DNA of 64,000 nucleotides from Desulfococcus multivorans (GTDB lineage: Bacteria > Desulfobacterota > Desulfobacteria > Desulfobacterales > Desulfococcaceae): positions 4,127,001 to 4,191,000 of the forward strand of contig NZ_CP015381.1 of assembly GCF_001854245.1 (NCBI RefSeq). Reading direction: 5' to 3'. Of the stretch, positions 7,194 to 15,383 are shown piece by piece; positions within the stretch are counted from its first letter, which is position 1, and each line of letters begins with the position of its first letter. The translations under genes were made by a program, and so were the position numbers. The notes under the pieces were generated by a model. That model was not told the origin of the DNA. It did no database searches and worked only from the letters and a program-made list of their open reading frames with translations.

Positions 7194-10034
7194 CTATCCC
7201 TCGATCACGCCTGCTGCTTCCTGGATGATCCGGATCGTACGCTTCCTGGGCAGCACCCGGATAGATACCTCCCGTTTCTCTCCGCCGGTCAGCAGGATCT
7301 CGAACCGCTCCTTTTCCACATAGTGGTGCGGCGGCAGGTTTTCCGCATGGACGGCGAGCGTCCAGGCGCCGGGCCGCAAACCCTCGAGGCTGAATCGCCC
7401 CCTGCCGTCGGTGAGCACCCGCAGCGTCTCCGTTTCACGGGTGAGCACCACGAGGGCGTTGGCAAGGCCCCGGGAGGCCGCCACTTCGTCTCCGCCCGAG
7501 GTTTCCGGCACGGCTGTTTTTTCCCCGGCGATCCGGAAGCCTTGGCCCGGCCCTTCCGTTTCCGCGAATTCGTAAATCGTGATCCGGCCATAGAGGGCCG
7601 CGCTTCTGGCCACCCCGATCTCGACAAAGGCTTCTTCCCCGCCCTCGATGGTGACGGCCATGGGGGTTTTCTCCATGGGAACCCGATCCAGCCCGATGCT
7701 GCCCGCATCCACGTCCAGATGGACGGTCCCGGGCTTCAGAGCGGGAAAGCGGAATTCACCGCCGCCGTCCGTCACCGCGGCAGCTCCGTTCAACCGCAGG
7801 ACGGCATTGGCAAGGGGCGCGCCGGTCTCCTGATGCCGGACCAGGCCCTTGAGCGTGCCGATGCCCTTTTTTCGTGCCGTGGGCAGGCCGAAGGGAATGG
7901 ACAGCTCCACGACGACGGCGCTTTCGTTCCGCCGGTCGTGGAAGGTGTGCCGGCCCCGGGCCGAGACGGTCCACCCGCTGGAAAACGCATGCCGGATTCC
8001 CGCGTCCGCGGTGTACCGCTCCCCGTAGCCGAGGTCCAGGGGCCTGTAGGTTTCAAGCCGCGCGTCGATGTCCGTTCCGGTCCCCAGCCGGAGCGAACCG
8101 GTGAGGCCGGCATTCAGGAAGTCCCCGCCGGGATTTTCCGGATCGTCGCGGTTGCTGTAGCGCACATAGGCGCCGTAGGTCTGGTTGGGGGTGGGCATGA
8201 CGTAACCCGAGGCTTCGTAAACCCCCACCCTCGTGTTCCGGGCTTCGAGCCGGTCCCGGCTGTCGCCCCATTCGGCGGAGAGATTGAAAAAGGCCTTGCG
8301 GAAGCGCTGTCCCAGGCGGGCCCTCAGGGTCTGTTCACGGGTGTCGTAGCCGGGGACGGAAAGCCGGTCTTCCCGGGTGCTGAAAAGGGACTCCAGCGCC
8401 AGGCTGGTTCCCGTGCGCCACTGGTACCCGAGCCCCAGGGACCCGAACCGGGTCAACCCGGCGGTCTCGTCGCCCACGTCGAGGCGGAGGTTCTCCTTTT
8501 CCTGCCTGACGGCGGCGTTCAGGGAAAAGCGGTCGGTCAGCCGGAAAAAAAAATTGCCCGAGGCATATTCCCTGTCCCGGTAATTTCCGGGAAAATCGGG
8601 CGCCGCGCGGATATATTCGATACGATAATGGGCCCGGTCGAGGGAACCGTACAGGCTGAGCCAAAAGGCAGGATCCCGGGCATTCTCCTCCCGGCCGTAT
8701 GCCGCCTCGAACTCGAGGTTGACGGCGTCCATGGGGGCCAGAAGCCCCTGAATGCCGGCAAGCCGGGCGCCGGCGTCGTCGGTCCGTCTATCGAGCAGAT
8801 TCACGCCGATCCGGTATCTCTCCCCGAAACGGTATTCCATGCCGAGGGCGCCCTGGGTTTCCGCCGGATCCTGCCGCAGCGTGTTCATGTAGTAGCCCCG
8901 CAGATCGAAATCGCCCAGGGTGATCCGGGAGGACGCGCCGCGGCCCTCGAGACCCTGCTCGGTGAGCCGGGAAAGGGCGTAGTACCCGTCCCCCAGCATC
9001 AGGTCGCCGGCCCGGCTACGGTATCCGGCGAAATACCGGGGGCGCTCGCCGAAGAGGCTGTTCTCCTCCAGGGTGTCGGGTCCCTGGAAGACAAAGGCGA
9101 TCTCGTCGTCCCCGTCATCGCTCAACGCGCCCCCGCCCGAAAATTCCCCCTGGAACCCGCTGCCGCCGATCTCCTCTTTCACGCCCAGGTATCTGAGAGC
9201 GATCCGGGCGGGTATCCGGTGAAACCGGTCCGCCGCGCCGGTCATTCTCGGGATGACGTCCACCGCACAGGAGGCCCGGGCCGTCGTCTCTTCATCCCCG
9301 ATGGAATGGAGCGTCACGTCGAGAATGTGCTTGAACCCTTCCCGAGACTTTTCATCGGTCCCGACGGTCACCCGCACCTCCCCGGACGCTCCCGGGGCCA
9401 GCGTCATCTCCCGGGGGGCGAACTCGACGGGCAGGTTCCGGCCGCTTTCCACCGCAACCGCCAGCCGGTTTTCGGTGTTGCCGGCGTTGACCGCCGAAAA
9501 CCGGGCCTCATAGGCGTCCCCGGCAATGACGCTGTCCGGGGCGTCAATCACCTGAACCTGAAAATGGGAGACGGAAAGCACCGTCACATAAACCACGGCG
9601 GCGTCGCCGACAGCCGGGCGCCGGGTCGAAGCGACCCGGTAAGCGATCTCGTACCGCCCCACCCGGGCGCTCTGGGGGACAAAGACACCGACCAGGCGGA
9701 CTTCGGCGCCGCCCCGGTCCACGGAAAAGGGGAAGGAGGGGGTCACGAGCTTCCAGCCCTCGGGAAGCACGGCCTCGGACAGGAATTCCAGGGGTTCGTC
9801 GGCGGTATTGGCGACGGAAAAGGTGGTGGTCACGACGGCGCCGGGGGAGGTCTCGAAAAGGGTCTGACCGCCGGGTCGGACCTGGACGCCCCGCCCGGAC
9901 CCCGACGCTGGGCCGGGGCTCAGCGCCAGGAGGAGAAACAGGATCACCGCCGCGACAAGACGCCCCGCCTGCCGGGGGTCCCCGTCATGCATCGCCGAAC
10001 CCGGACCGGCAGGCATGGCATTCCAACGAAACAT
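7194..10034 (-). CDS. Usher-like outer-membrane protein with Ig-like N-terminal and carboxypeptidase-regulatory-like C-terminal domains
   Basis: A 946-aa exported protein. A signal peptide lies at about residues 29-46 (VAAVILFLLLALSPGPASG); start is uncertain, since Met at 10034, 10016 and 9992 are all possible and none has a good ribosome site. Residues 50-280 hold two NEW3/COG1470-type Ig-like domains. Residues 290-720 have alternating-residue, aromatic-rich strands ending in F/Y (YYALSRL, LFHAN-type turns absent, repeated GLGYQWRTG and AYVRYSNRD segments), as in an outer-membrane beta-barrel. The C-terminus has two carboxypeptidase-regulatory-like folds (TLKGLVRHQETGAPLANAV; ANALVVLTRETETLRVLTDG). 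The order barrel then Ig-like domains, next to a chaperone-like gene, suggests secretion of fibre subunits. It is the last gene of the minus-strand operon. Function is inferred from architecture. Confidence 0.75.
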   Translation of the reverse strand: MFRWNAMPAGPGSAMHDGDPRQAGRLVAAVILFLLLALSPGPASGSGRGVQVRPGGQTLFETSPGAVVTTTFSVANTADEPLEFLSEAVLPEGWKLVTPSFPFSVDRGGAEVRLVGVFVPQSARVGRYEIAYRVASTRRPAVGDAAVVYVTVLSVSHFQVQVIDAPDSVIAGDAYEARFSAVNAGNTENRLAVAVESGRNLPVEFAPREMTLAPGASGEVRVTVGTDEKSREGFKHILDVTLHSIGDEETTARASCAVDVIPRMTGAADRFHRIPARIALRYLGVKEEIGGSGFQGEFSGGGALSDDGDDEIAFVFQGPDTLEENSLFGERPRYFAGYRSRAGDLMLGDGYYALSRLTEQGLEGRGASSRITLGDFDLRGYYMNTLRQDPAETQGALGMEYRFGERYRIGVNLLDRRTDDAGARLAGIQGLLAPMDAVNLEFEAAYGREENARDPAFWLSLYGSLDRAHYRIEYIRAAPDFPGNYRDREYASGNFFFRLTDRFSLNAAVRQEKENLRLDVGDETAGLTRFGSLGLGYQWRTGTSLALESLFSTREDRLSVPGYDTREQTLRARLGQRFRKAFFNLSAEWGDSRDRLEARNTRVGVYEASGYVMPTPNQTYGAYVRYSNRDDPENPGGDFLNAGLTGSLRLGTGTDIDARLETYRPLDLGYGERYTADAGIRHAFSSGWTVSARGRHTFHDRRNESAVVVELSIPFGLPTARKKGIGTLKGLVRHQETGAPLANAVLRLNGAAAVTDGGGEFRFPALKPGTVHLDVDAGSIGLDRVPMEKTPMAVTIEGGEEAFVEIGVARSAALYGRITIYEFAETEGPGQGFRIAGEKTAVPETSGGDEVAASRGLANALVVLTRETETLRVLTDGRGRFSLEGLRPGAWTLAVHAENLPPHHYVEKERFEILLTGGEKREVSIRVLPRKRTIRIIQEAAGVIEG

Positions 10035-10083
10035 ACAACCGCGGCGGAAGGTCAGTGACCCGCGCCCCCTCCCTCCGTCGGGC

Positions 10084-10914
10084 TCACGGCGCGCCGGCGT
10101 CCCTGAACCTGAAGGTGTGGGCGGCCCCGAAGAGAGTGTCGCCGCCGCAGTCCGCCACCACCAGGGCCTTGTACTCTCCCGGAGGCACCGCGCTCAGGTC
10201 CGCCCGGAACCGGACCGAGGTTCCCGGATAGATTCGGGACTTCCCCCCCTCGAACCTCCCCGCCGATGCGCCGGCCGCGGTATAGCATTCCACCCAGAGG
10301 GCGGGCTTCAGCCATTGCCGGCCCGTGTTTTCCACGTCGACCTCCAGGATGCGTCGGCCCTTGGCTTTATCGAAGCGGGTCCTGACGAATTTGAGCTCCC
10401 GCGTGCCGGTATCGCCGATCTGGGTGACCATCTGGGCGCCGTAGCGCATGACCTGGCTGATCCCGAAGGAAATCCTGTCCTTTTGCTGTTTCACCGCCTC
10501 GGGGGAGGCGGTTGAGACGGCCTCGACCATGAGCATGCTCCAGTAGGTCCCGGCCAGGGTGTCATCGGGGGGGACCGCCACGGCATAGTCCACCTGGGCC
10601 GTTCCTTTGGGCGGGATCACGAGCCGCCGGGGGGCGAAGGTGATCCAGCCGGAGTTGGAGCGGGGGGCCGTTCCCGGATCGCCGTAAAGATTCCGGCCGT
10701 CGGCGTAAAAGAGGTAGTCGGTCGGGTAGACCTTGACCTCCTGGGGGGCGTCCCCCGTGTTCTTGAGCTGGATGACGCCCGTGTAGCTCCCGCCCGGCAC
10801 GGCCGTCTTCTCATAGGTAAGACCGCTGGTCACCGACACCCCGGCCACGGCTGCCGTCGCCGTCCACCAGCCGACCAGCAGCCCCGTCAGGATGATGCCC
10901 CACTTGAAATTCAT
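10084..10914 (-). CDS. Periplasmic fimbrial-chaperone-like protein (PapD/DUF916-like)
   Basis: A 276-aa exported protein, start ATG 10912-10914 with GGAGGAGAGGG just upstream; the frame extends further but overlaps the preceding gene. After a signal peptide (residues 1-24) come two beta-sandwich domains. The first has GGSYTGVIQLKNTGDAPQ, SGWITFAPRRLVIPPKGT and DTLAGTYWSMLMVEAV, the pattern of PapD-like and DUF916 chaperones; the second starts near GTRELKFVRTRFDK and includes DVENTGRQWLKPALWVE. Its position between subunit genes and the usher-like gene fits a chaperone that holds subunits in the periplasm. I cannot tell which chaperone subclass it belongs to. Confidence 0.75.
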   Translation of the reverse strand: MNFKWGIILTGLLVGWWTATAAVAGVSVTSGLTYEKTAVPGGSYTGVIQLKNTGDAPQEVKVYPTDYLFYADGRNLYGDPGTAPRSNSGWITFAPRRLVIPPKGTAQVDYAVAVPPDDTLAGTYWSMLMVEAVSTASPEAVKQQKDRISFGISQVMRYGAQMVTQIGDTGTRELKFVRTRFDKAKGRRILEVDVENTGRQWLKPALWVECYTAAGASAGRFEGGKSRIYPGTSVRFRADLSAVPPGEYKALVVADCGGDTLFGAAHTFRFRDAGAP

Positions 10915-10999
10915 ACCCTCTCCTCCCTGGATGTTGCGGGGCCCGGAAGACTGTTTCCCGTCCGCCCCATTAAACCCGCCCCTGTTGCCGCCGGAGCCC

Positions 11000-11473
11000 T
11001 CACGGGACATCGACGACGGTGTAGTACACCATGGTTGAACAGGCGGACGGCGGTACAGCGATGGAGGCCCCCGTCATCTGAAGCTGGAGCCTGATCCCGT
11101 TCACGTCCCCGGTCCCCGAGAAAAACGGGGTGTTGACGTTGGTGATTTCCTGAAAAGACTCGCCCCCGTATACGCCGCCGGCGGTTTTCCTGGCCCAGAG
11201 GCGGAGACGCCCGTCCCAGGCGTCGTCGACCTTCCGGATCTCCACGCGCCAGACGTCGTCCGGCCCGGCGGTGCCCGAAATATCGAGGATGATCTGCCCG
11301 GAAGCCGAGGCATGGGTGCTTTTCAGGTCGCTTCCCGGCCCCAGCGCCAGATCGTTTTTGTCGATGGTCTCATACCAGGCCCCGGTCACGGCGATGGACG
11401 GGGCTGCCATGACCTGCCCGTGAAACAGCAGGATCAGCAGGCTTGCCCTCAGGATTCCGATAATGCTTTTCAT
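11000..11473 (-). CDS. Small exported protein of the fibre operon, function unknown
   Basis: A 157-aa protein with a clear signal peptide (MKSIIGILRASLLILLFHGQ, cleavage after VMA). The mature part is predicted all-beta (GQIILDISGTAGPDDVWRVE, RLRLWARKTAGG, GIRLQLQMTGAS) and ends STMVYYTVVDVP, a terminal strand like that of pilins or tip adhesins. An in-frame TTG exists at 11488; ATG 11473 is preferred although its ribosome site is weak. It lies between the second subunit-like gene and the chaperone-like gene, so a minor or tip subunit is plausible. No family was recognised. Confidence 0.65.
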   Translation of the reverse strand: MKSIIGILRASLLILLFHGQVMAAPSIAVTGAWYETIDKNDLALGPGSDLKSTHASASGQIILDISGTAGPDDVWRVEIRKVDDAWDGRLRLWARKTAGGVYGGESFQEITNVNTPFFSGTGDVNGIRLQLQMTGASIAVPPSACSTMVYYTVVDVP

Positions 11474-11539
11474 TTTTGTTTTTCCCAACGGTCCGGAGCG
11501 TCCCGCGCCGGACCCGACTGAGGCCGACCCGCCGCTTTC

Positions 11540-12025
11540 TCAATCGGAAAGCGCGAAGGTGACCGTCCCGGCATCGGAAGGGCACACGCCCGCCGACGCC
11601 GTGGCTTTCAGCCGGTAGGTCACGGCGCAGGCGGCGTCCGCGACCCGGCCGATCCCCGTCACCACCGCCGAGCCGGCCGGGGTGAGGCCTGCGTATCCCA
11701 AGCCGGTGCCGCTGCCCGAGGGAGCCGACACGCGGACCTCGAGAACGGTATGCGCCGGCATGGGCGCATCGATGCCGGCAGTGATCCGCCGGTTGACGCC
11801 GTTGGTGGTGACGGCCAGAACGGACGAGCCGTCCACGGCGTCGAAGGGCTGCTGCCCGGCGATGGCGCCGGAGATGCCGAGGCTCGGCCGGCCGGTCACG
11901 GCGATCTCGTCGATCGGCTGGAAGTCGAAGACCACGGGGTGGCTGCCCACGTCACCCCCGATTGCGGCCCCGGCCCCGAAAAGACCGATGACCGCCGCCA
12001 GGCAACACCAAAATAGAAGCTTCAT
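11540..12025 (-). CDS. Fibre subunit-like secreted protein B
   Basis: A 161-aa exported protein (signal peptide residues 1-22, MKLLFWCCLAAVIGLFGAG). The mature part follows the same plan as the protein at 12470-12964: FDFQPIDEIAVTGRPSL near the N-terminus, then VTTNGVNRRITAGIDAPMP, a central VVTGIG and the terminal TVTFALSD. Both lack transmembrane segments after the signal and look like a single Ig-like or jelly-roll domain. Start ATG 12025 has AAAGGA six bases upstream. It is probably a second structural subunit. A 178-bp repeat and a terminator separate it from the upstream subunit gene. Confidence 0.7.
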   Translation of the reverse strand: MKLLFWCCLAAVIGLFGAGAAIGGDVGSHPVVFDFQPIDEIAVTGRPSLGISGAIAGQQPFDAVDGSSVLAVTTNGVNRRITAGIDAPMPAHTVLEVRVSAPSGSGTGLGYAGLTPAGSAVVTGIGRVADAACAVTYRLKATASAGVCPSDAGTVTFALSD

Positions 12026-12170
12026 GGACTGTCCTTTTGTATTGTCGGTGACCAGAGTGAATATCCTGCCTGTTGCAGCGAACCCGGAGCGAAACGACAA
12101 AGCGATAGTCTCGAGTATCTATCTATTGAGGATCGCTCAGGATTTAGATTACGGATGTAGCAATAATACA

Positions 12171-12400
12171 TTCAACTTCCATGACGGCGACCGGAAAGAG
12201 GTGCCGGGAGGATACGGTCCGCGCCCCTTCAGCGGTGAGTTTTAGTGCCGCTTAAGCGCCGCGGCGGATCAGCGGCCCGGACTGTTTGAGCGCAGCGAGT
12301 TTCCGGGCCGCCCGGAGCAAGCTTTAGCGGCACTTGAACGAAACCGCGTCGGGCGCGGGCCGTATCCTCCCGGCACCGGCCTGTGAAAGGCGAATGTTGA
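12171..12400. repeat. Nested-hairpin repeat (family R1), copy 2
   Basis: The core at 12200-12377 is bounded by GGTGCCGGGAGGATACGG and CCGTATCCTCCCGGCACC, which are exact inverse complements. Compared with copy 1, both arms have changed so that pairing is kept. The flanks TTCAACTTCCATGA and CTGTGAAAGGCGAATGTTGA form an outer imperfect inverted repeat also seen around copy 3. It fills most of the 444-bp gap between the two subunit-like genes. Confidence 0.85.
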
Positions 12401-12412
12401 GCCATAAAAATG

Positions 12413-12447
12413 AAATGAGACGGACCCATTACGCGATCCGTCTCATT
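12413..12447 (-). terminator. Rho-independent terminator after the first subunit gene
   Basis: On the minus strand an 11-bp perfect stem (AATGAGACGGA with TCCGTCTCATT, 12-nt loop) is followed by a T-rich stretch (TTCATTTTTA, ending about 12404). It lies 23 bp after the stop of the 164-aa subunit-like gene and before the rest of the operon. A leaky terminator here would give more of the first subunit than of the downstream chaperone and usher-like proteins. Confidence 0.75.
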
Positions 12448-12469
12448 GGAATTTCTCAAGGTATCAATT

Positions 12470-12964
12470 TCAAACCTCACCATCAATAATGGTGAAAATG
12501 ACCGACGGGCTGGTTGTGCTGGTCGCCGCATCGGCCTCAGCCGTAGCGGTCAGTTCGTAAGTGATCGAATTGGTGTCATCAGCCAACTTGCTGATTCCTG
12601 TTACTACGTTCTGAGATGTTGTCGAAAGTGCCACTTTTCCTTGGCTGCCTTGTCCTTCGCCGGGCGCCGCCAGGGTGACGGCAAGGGCGGTTCCGTCAGG
12701 CATACCTAACTCCAACGCGGCTGTAATTATCTTGTTGCTTTCGTTGGTGGTAATAGCGTAATTGGCGGTAGCCTCTACCGGAGTCGGTTGACTACCGGCA
12801 TCGGGAATTGCGATTGTCAACGTCGGAGTTCCGGTAACGGCCAATTCATTGATGGTCGGTATTGTATAGGTTACCGTTTGGCTGTCATTCTCAGCCGCCA
12901 TCGCCATCCCCCCAAACCCCAGAATGCACCCCGCCGTCATCAGAACCGCTGCAATTTTCTTCAT
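12470..12964 (-). CDS. Fibre subunit-like secreted protein A (probable major subunit)
   Basis: A 164-aa exported protein; signal peptide residues 1-23 (MKKIAAVLMTAGCILGFGG, cleavage at AMA-AEN). The mature sequence is rich in Thr, Ala and small residues and shares the plan of the 161-aa paralogue: TIPTINELAVTGTPTLTIAI, AITTNESNKIITAALELGMP, NVVTGISKLAD and a terminal strand SVIFTIIDGEV. Start ATG 12964 has a strong GAGGAGG site. It is first in the operon, about 90 nt downstream of a consensus sigma-54 promoter and immediately followed by a terminator, the arrangement expected of the most abundant subunit. Function is inferred; this is not a characterised pilin family that I recognise. Confidence 0.75.
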   Translation of the reverse strand: MKKIAAVLMTAGCILGFGGMAMAAENDSQTVTYTIPTINELAVTGTPTLTIAIPDAGSQPTPVEATANYAITTNESNKIITAALELGMPDGTALAVTLAAPGEGQGSQGKVALSTTSQNVVTGISKLADDTNSITYELTATAEADAATSTTSPSVIFTIIDGEV

Positions 12965-13064
12965 CCTTTCCTCCTCGCTTTCTATTGTGTCTCTGCTTGA
13001 AATGATTGGCGGGTGCTGTCCGGCGTGATGCCGTCACCCGCGATTCCTACTGCCCAAGTCCTGG

Positions 13065-13080
13065 AGCAAAGGATATGCCA
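13065..13080 (-). promoter_or_regulatory. Sigma-54 (-24/-12) promoter of the fibre operon
   Basis: On the minus strand the sequence reads TGGCATATCCTTTGCT, matching the sigma-54 consensus TGGCAYR-N4-TTGCW at every defined position. Transcription would start near 13,055, giving a 5' leader of about 90 nt before the subunit A start at 12964. The adjacent gene encodes an NtrC-type activator, which is required by this class of promoter. Confidence 0.8.
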
Positions 13081-13381
13081 AATATTACCATTTTTTTATT
13101 TATGCCGTTATATCAAAGGCTTTAGTTTCTGTTTTCTTTTCCCCAATCCGGAACGAGGCCCTGCGCCGTGAAAATACCGGCGGAGTTGTTCAATATCCGA
13201 CACTATAACAGGGCCCACAACAGGGAATTATGGATACAAACGATTGGATTTAAATCACAAAACATGCAGAAAGGCGGATGTTCAACATCGGGCACGGGGA
13301 TGTCCCGATTCAATCAACGGTCAGTGCCGGGTGACGATGCTGACGGCGAAAGGGGGGTTGGATCCTGGAAGGGGACGGGGA
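13081..13381. other. Region upstream of the sigma-54 promoter
   Basis: Non-coding on both strands. It is AT-rich around 13,080-13,150 (runs of T on the plus strand) and is where enhancer sites for the neighbouring NtrC-type activator would be expected. Partial palindromes can be seen, for example GGGCACGGGGATGTCCC near 13,290-13,308, but none is repeated, so no site is assigned. Confidence 0.5.
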
Positions 13382-14746
13382 CTATTCGGGCTTCCGGATG
13401 CCGTATTTCTTCATCTTGCTGTAGAGGGTGCCCCGGGCGATGGCGAGGCGTTCGGCAGCCTGTTTGAGGTTCCAGCCGGTCTCCTCCAGCACCTTGGAGA
13501 TCAGCGTGAATTCGGCCTCGGGCAGGGAGCTGGAGGAGAGGGTGAGGGAAAAGTCGCTCTTCAGAGCCGCCCGCCTTGCCACATCGGCGAGGTCGCTGGG
13601 GAAGATTTCAGGGCCCTTGCAGAAAATCACGGCACGCTCCATGATGTTCGCCAGTTCCCTGACGTTTCCCGGCCAGTCGTACCGGCAGAGCAGATGCATG
13701 GCCGGGCCGGAGATGCGGGGGATGTTCCTGCCGGCCTCGGCGCTGTATTTTTTCAGAAAATGATCGGCCAGAAGCGGAATGTCCGCCTTCCGCTCCCGGA
13801 GGGAGGGCATGGCGATCCTCGCCACGTTGATGCGGTAGAAGAGGTCCTCCCTGAAGCGGCCCAGAGCCACCTCCCGGCGCAGGTCCTTGTGGGTGGCGCA
13901 GATGAACCGGGCGTCCGCCGTAAGGGTCTGCATCCCGCCCACCCGCTGGAAGGTGCCGTTTTCGAGGATCCGAAGCAGGGAAATCTGGGTCTGGACCGGG
14001 ATATCCCCGATTTCGTCCAGGAAGATGGTACCGCCGCGCGCCAGCTCGAAATGCCCCTTTTTCCGGTAAAGGGCCCCGGTAAACGCCCCTTTCTCATGGC
14101 CGAACAGCTCGCTGCCGATGAGGGTTTCCGTCAGGGCCGCGCAGTTGACCTTGACCATGGGGCCGGATCTTCTGGGGCTGTTGTAATGGACGGCATCCGC
14201 CGCCAGGTCCTTGCCGGTGCCCGTCTCCCCCGTGATCAGGACATTGGCGCTGGAGGCGGCCACATCCTTGATCCGCTGGAAGACCCGGAACATCCTGGGA
14301 TCCCGGCCGATGAAATTCTCGAGCCGGTAGTGCTTCCGGCGCTCATGCCCTGAAAACCGGTTTTTGTCCAGGATCTCCTTGTGCCCGGCGACGTTCCGGA
14401 TGAGGGATCTGACGGCCTGGAAGTCAAAGGGCTTCAGGATATAGTCGTAGGCCCCCGCCTTGATGGCGTTGACGGCATCCGACACGGCGCCGCTTCCCGT
14501 CACCATGACCACGAATGTTTCGGGAAATTCCTGCCGGATCCGCTCCAGCAGTTCGAACCCGTCCATCCCCGGCATGACGACATCGGATATCACCAGGTCC
14601 GCCGGGAAGGCCTTGAGGATTTTCAAGGCCTCCTCCCCGCCGGACGCGGTCCGGACCTGGAAAGGCTCCTTCCCGATGGCCTTGGAGAAAAGGTTCCGGA
14701 TCACGGGGTCGTCATCCACAAACAATATTTTAATCTTTCCGTCCAC
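13382..14746 (-). CDS. Sigma-54-dependent response regulator (NtrC family)
   Basis: Phosphorylation-controlled activator of sigma-54 RNA polymerase; 454 aa. Receiver domain residues 1-120 with ILFVDDDP, phospho-acceptor in DLVISDVVMPGMDG, VTGSG and the conserved Lys in DYILKPFD. AAA+ domain residues about 145-385 with Walker A GETGTGKD, the sigma-54 contact loop GAFTGA, Walker B GGTIFLDEIGD and the arginine finger region FREDLFYRINV. The C-terminal Fis-type helix-turn-helix is LKQAAERLAIARGTLYSKMKKYG. The start is taken as GTG 14746 with AGGAAG upstream; the frame opens earlier, but the receiver domain begins here. No sensor kinase is adjacent, so the regulator is an orphan here. It is probably the activator of the fibre operon. 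Confidence 0.93.
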   Translation of the reverse strand: MDGKIKILFVDDDPVIRNLFSKAIGKEPFQVRTASGGEEALKILKAFPADLVISDVVMPGMDGFELLERIRQEFPETFVVMVTGSGAVSDAVNAIKAGAYDYILKPFDFQAVRSLIRNVAGHKEILDKNRFSGHERRKHYRLENFIGRDPRMFRVFQRIKDVAASSANVLITGETGTGKDLAADAVHYNSPRRSGPMVKVNCAALTETLIGSELFGHEKGAFTGALYRKKGHFELARGGTIFLDEIGDIPVQTQISLLRILENGTFQRVGGMQTLTADARFICATHKDLRREVALGRFREDLFYRINVARIAMPSLRERKADIPLLADHFLKKYSAEAGRNIPRISGPAMHLLCRYDWPGNVRELANIMERAVIFCKGPEIFPSDLADVARRAALKSDFSLTLSSSSLPEAEFTLISKVLEETGWNLKQAAERLAIARGTLYSKMKKYGIRKPE

Positions 14747-14822
14747 TGGTCTTCCTGATTCTTCCGGGCCTCGACGGTATGAAAGAAAGGGGGGCAACGG
14801 CGGGAATCCGAAAACCGCCCGA

Positions 14823-15023
14823 TTATGATCCCCGCCCCGCTCCGTCACGATTTTCCGGCCATCGATCCGCTTCGGCGCCCTTTTCACAGCTCGAGGCCAT
14901 ACCGCACCCCGAGCAGCCGCACCCGCAGGCGTCTTTCGGGGGTGCCGTCATCGTCCGCCATATGCGTCGGACCAGATAGGCCGTCGATATGCCCACCACC
15001 AGCAATACAATCCATTTATCCAT
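14823..15023 (-). CDS. Small Cys-rich membrane protein (FeoB-associated type)
   Basis: A 66-aa protein with one N-terminal transmembrane helix (WIVLLVVGISTAYLVRRIW) and a Cys-rich cluster DACGCGCSGCGMASSC just after it. This matches the small proteins annotated as FeoB-associated Cys-rich membrane proteins, thought to sit beside the ferrous-iron transporter. No feoA or feoB is nearby. Start ATG 15023 was chosen over an upstream in-frame Met because the helix begins directly after it. The cysteines could bind a metal or an iron-sulfur cluster; the role is unknown. Confidence 0.7.
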   Translation of the reverse strand: MDKWIVLLVVGISTAYLVRRIWRTMTAPPKDACGCGCSGCGMASSCEKGAEADRWPENRDGAGRGS

Positions 15024-15383
15024 AATGCCTCTTTGCGGTTGTTGCGTTAAACTCAGAATCCCACCGGGTAAACGCCCACTTGCCGGGAAAAAGACGAAAA
15101 AAGGAATCACTCGCCTCCGGATCTACCTCACCTATACAATAAGGCATGCCAATGGTTGAAACAATCACAGCCTTTGCGACGAATGCGCCCGTCAGGGCGA
15201 TATGGGTTCGCCGGTCCGGCCCGACAAGCCGAAGAGCCTATCCGCCCCGGGACGAAAAAGGCACCGATAACCCATTCAATCCGTTGGGAAAGCGGCACGG
15301 CGGAAAAGGGTGTTGGTTTTTATCCGGTTCTGTATTATTCTTCCCCTCGTATTTTTCTCCAACCCCCGGAAAGGACGGCAATT

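Noticed and set aside
7323-10058. A 911-codon plus-strand frame opposite the usher-like gene
   Set aside because: The GC-rich codons of the real minus-strand gene keep this frame open. Its translation is Gly/Pro/Arg-rich without domains, while the minus-strand protein has a signal peptide and domain structure.
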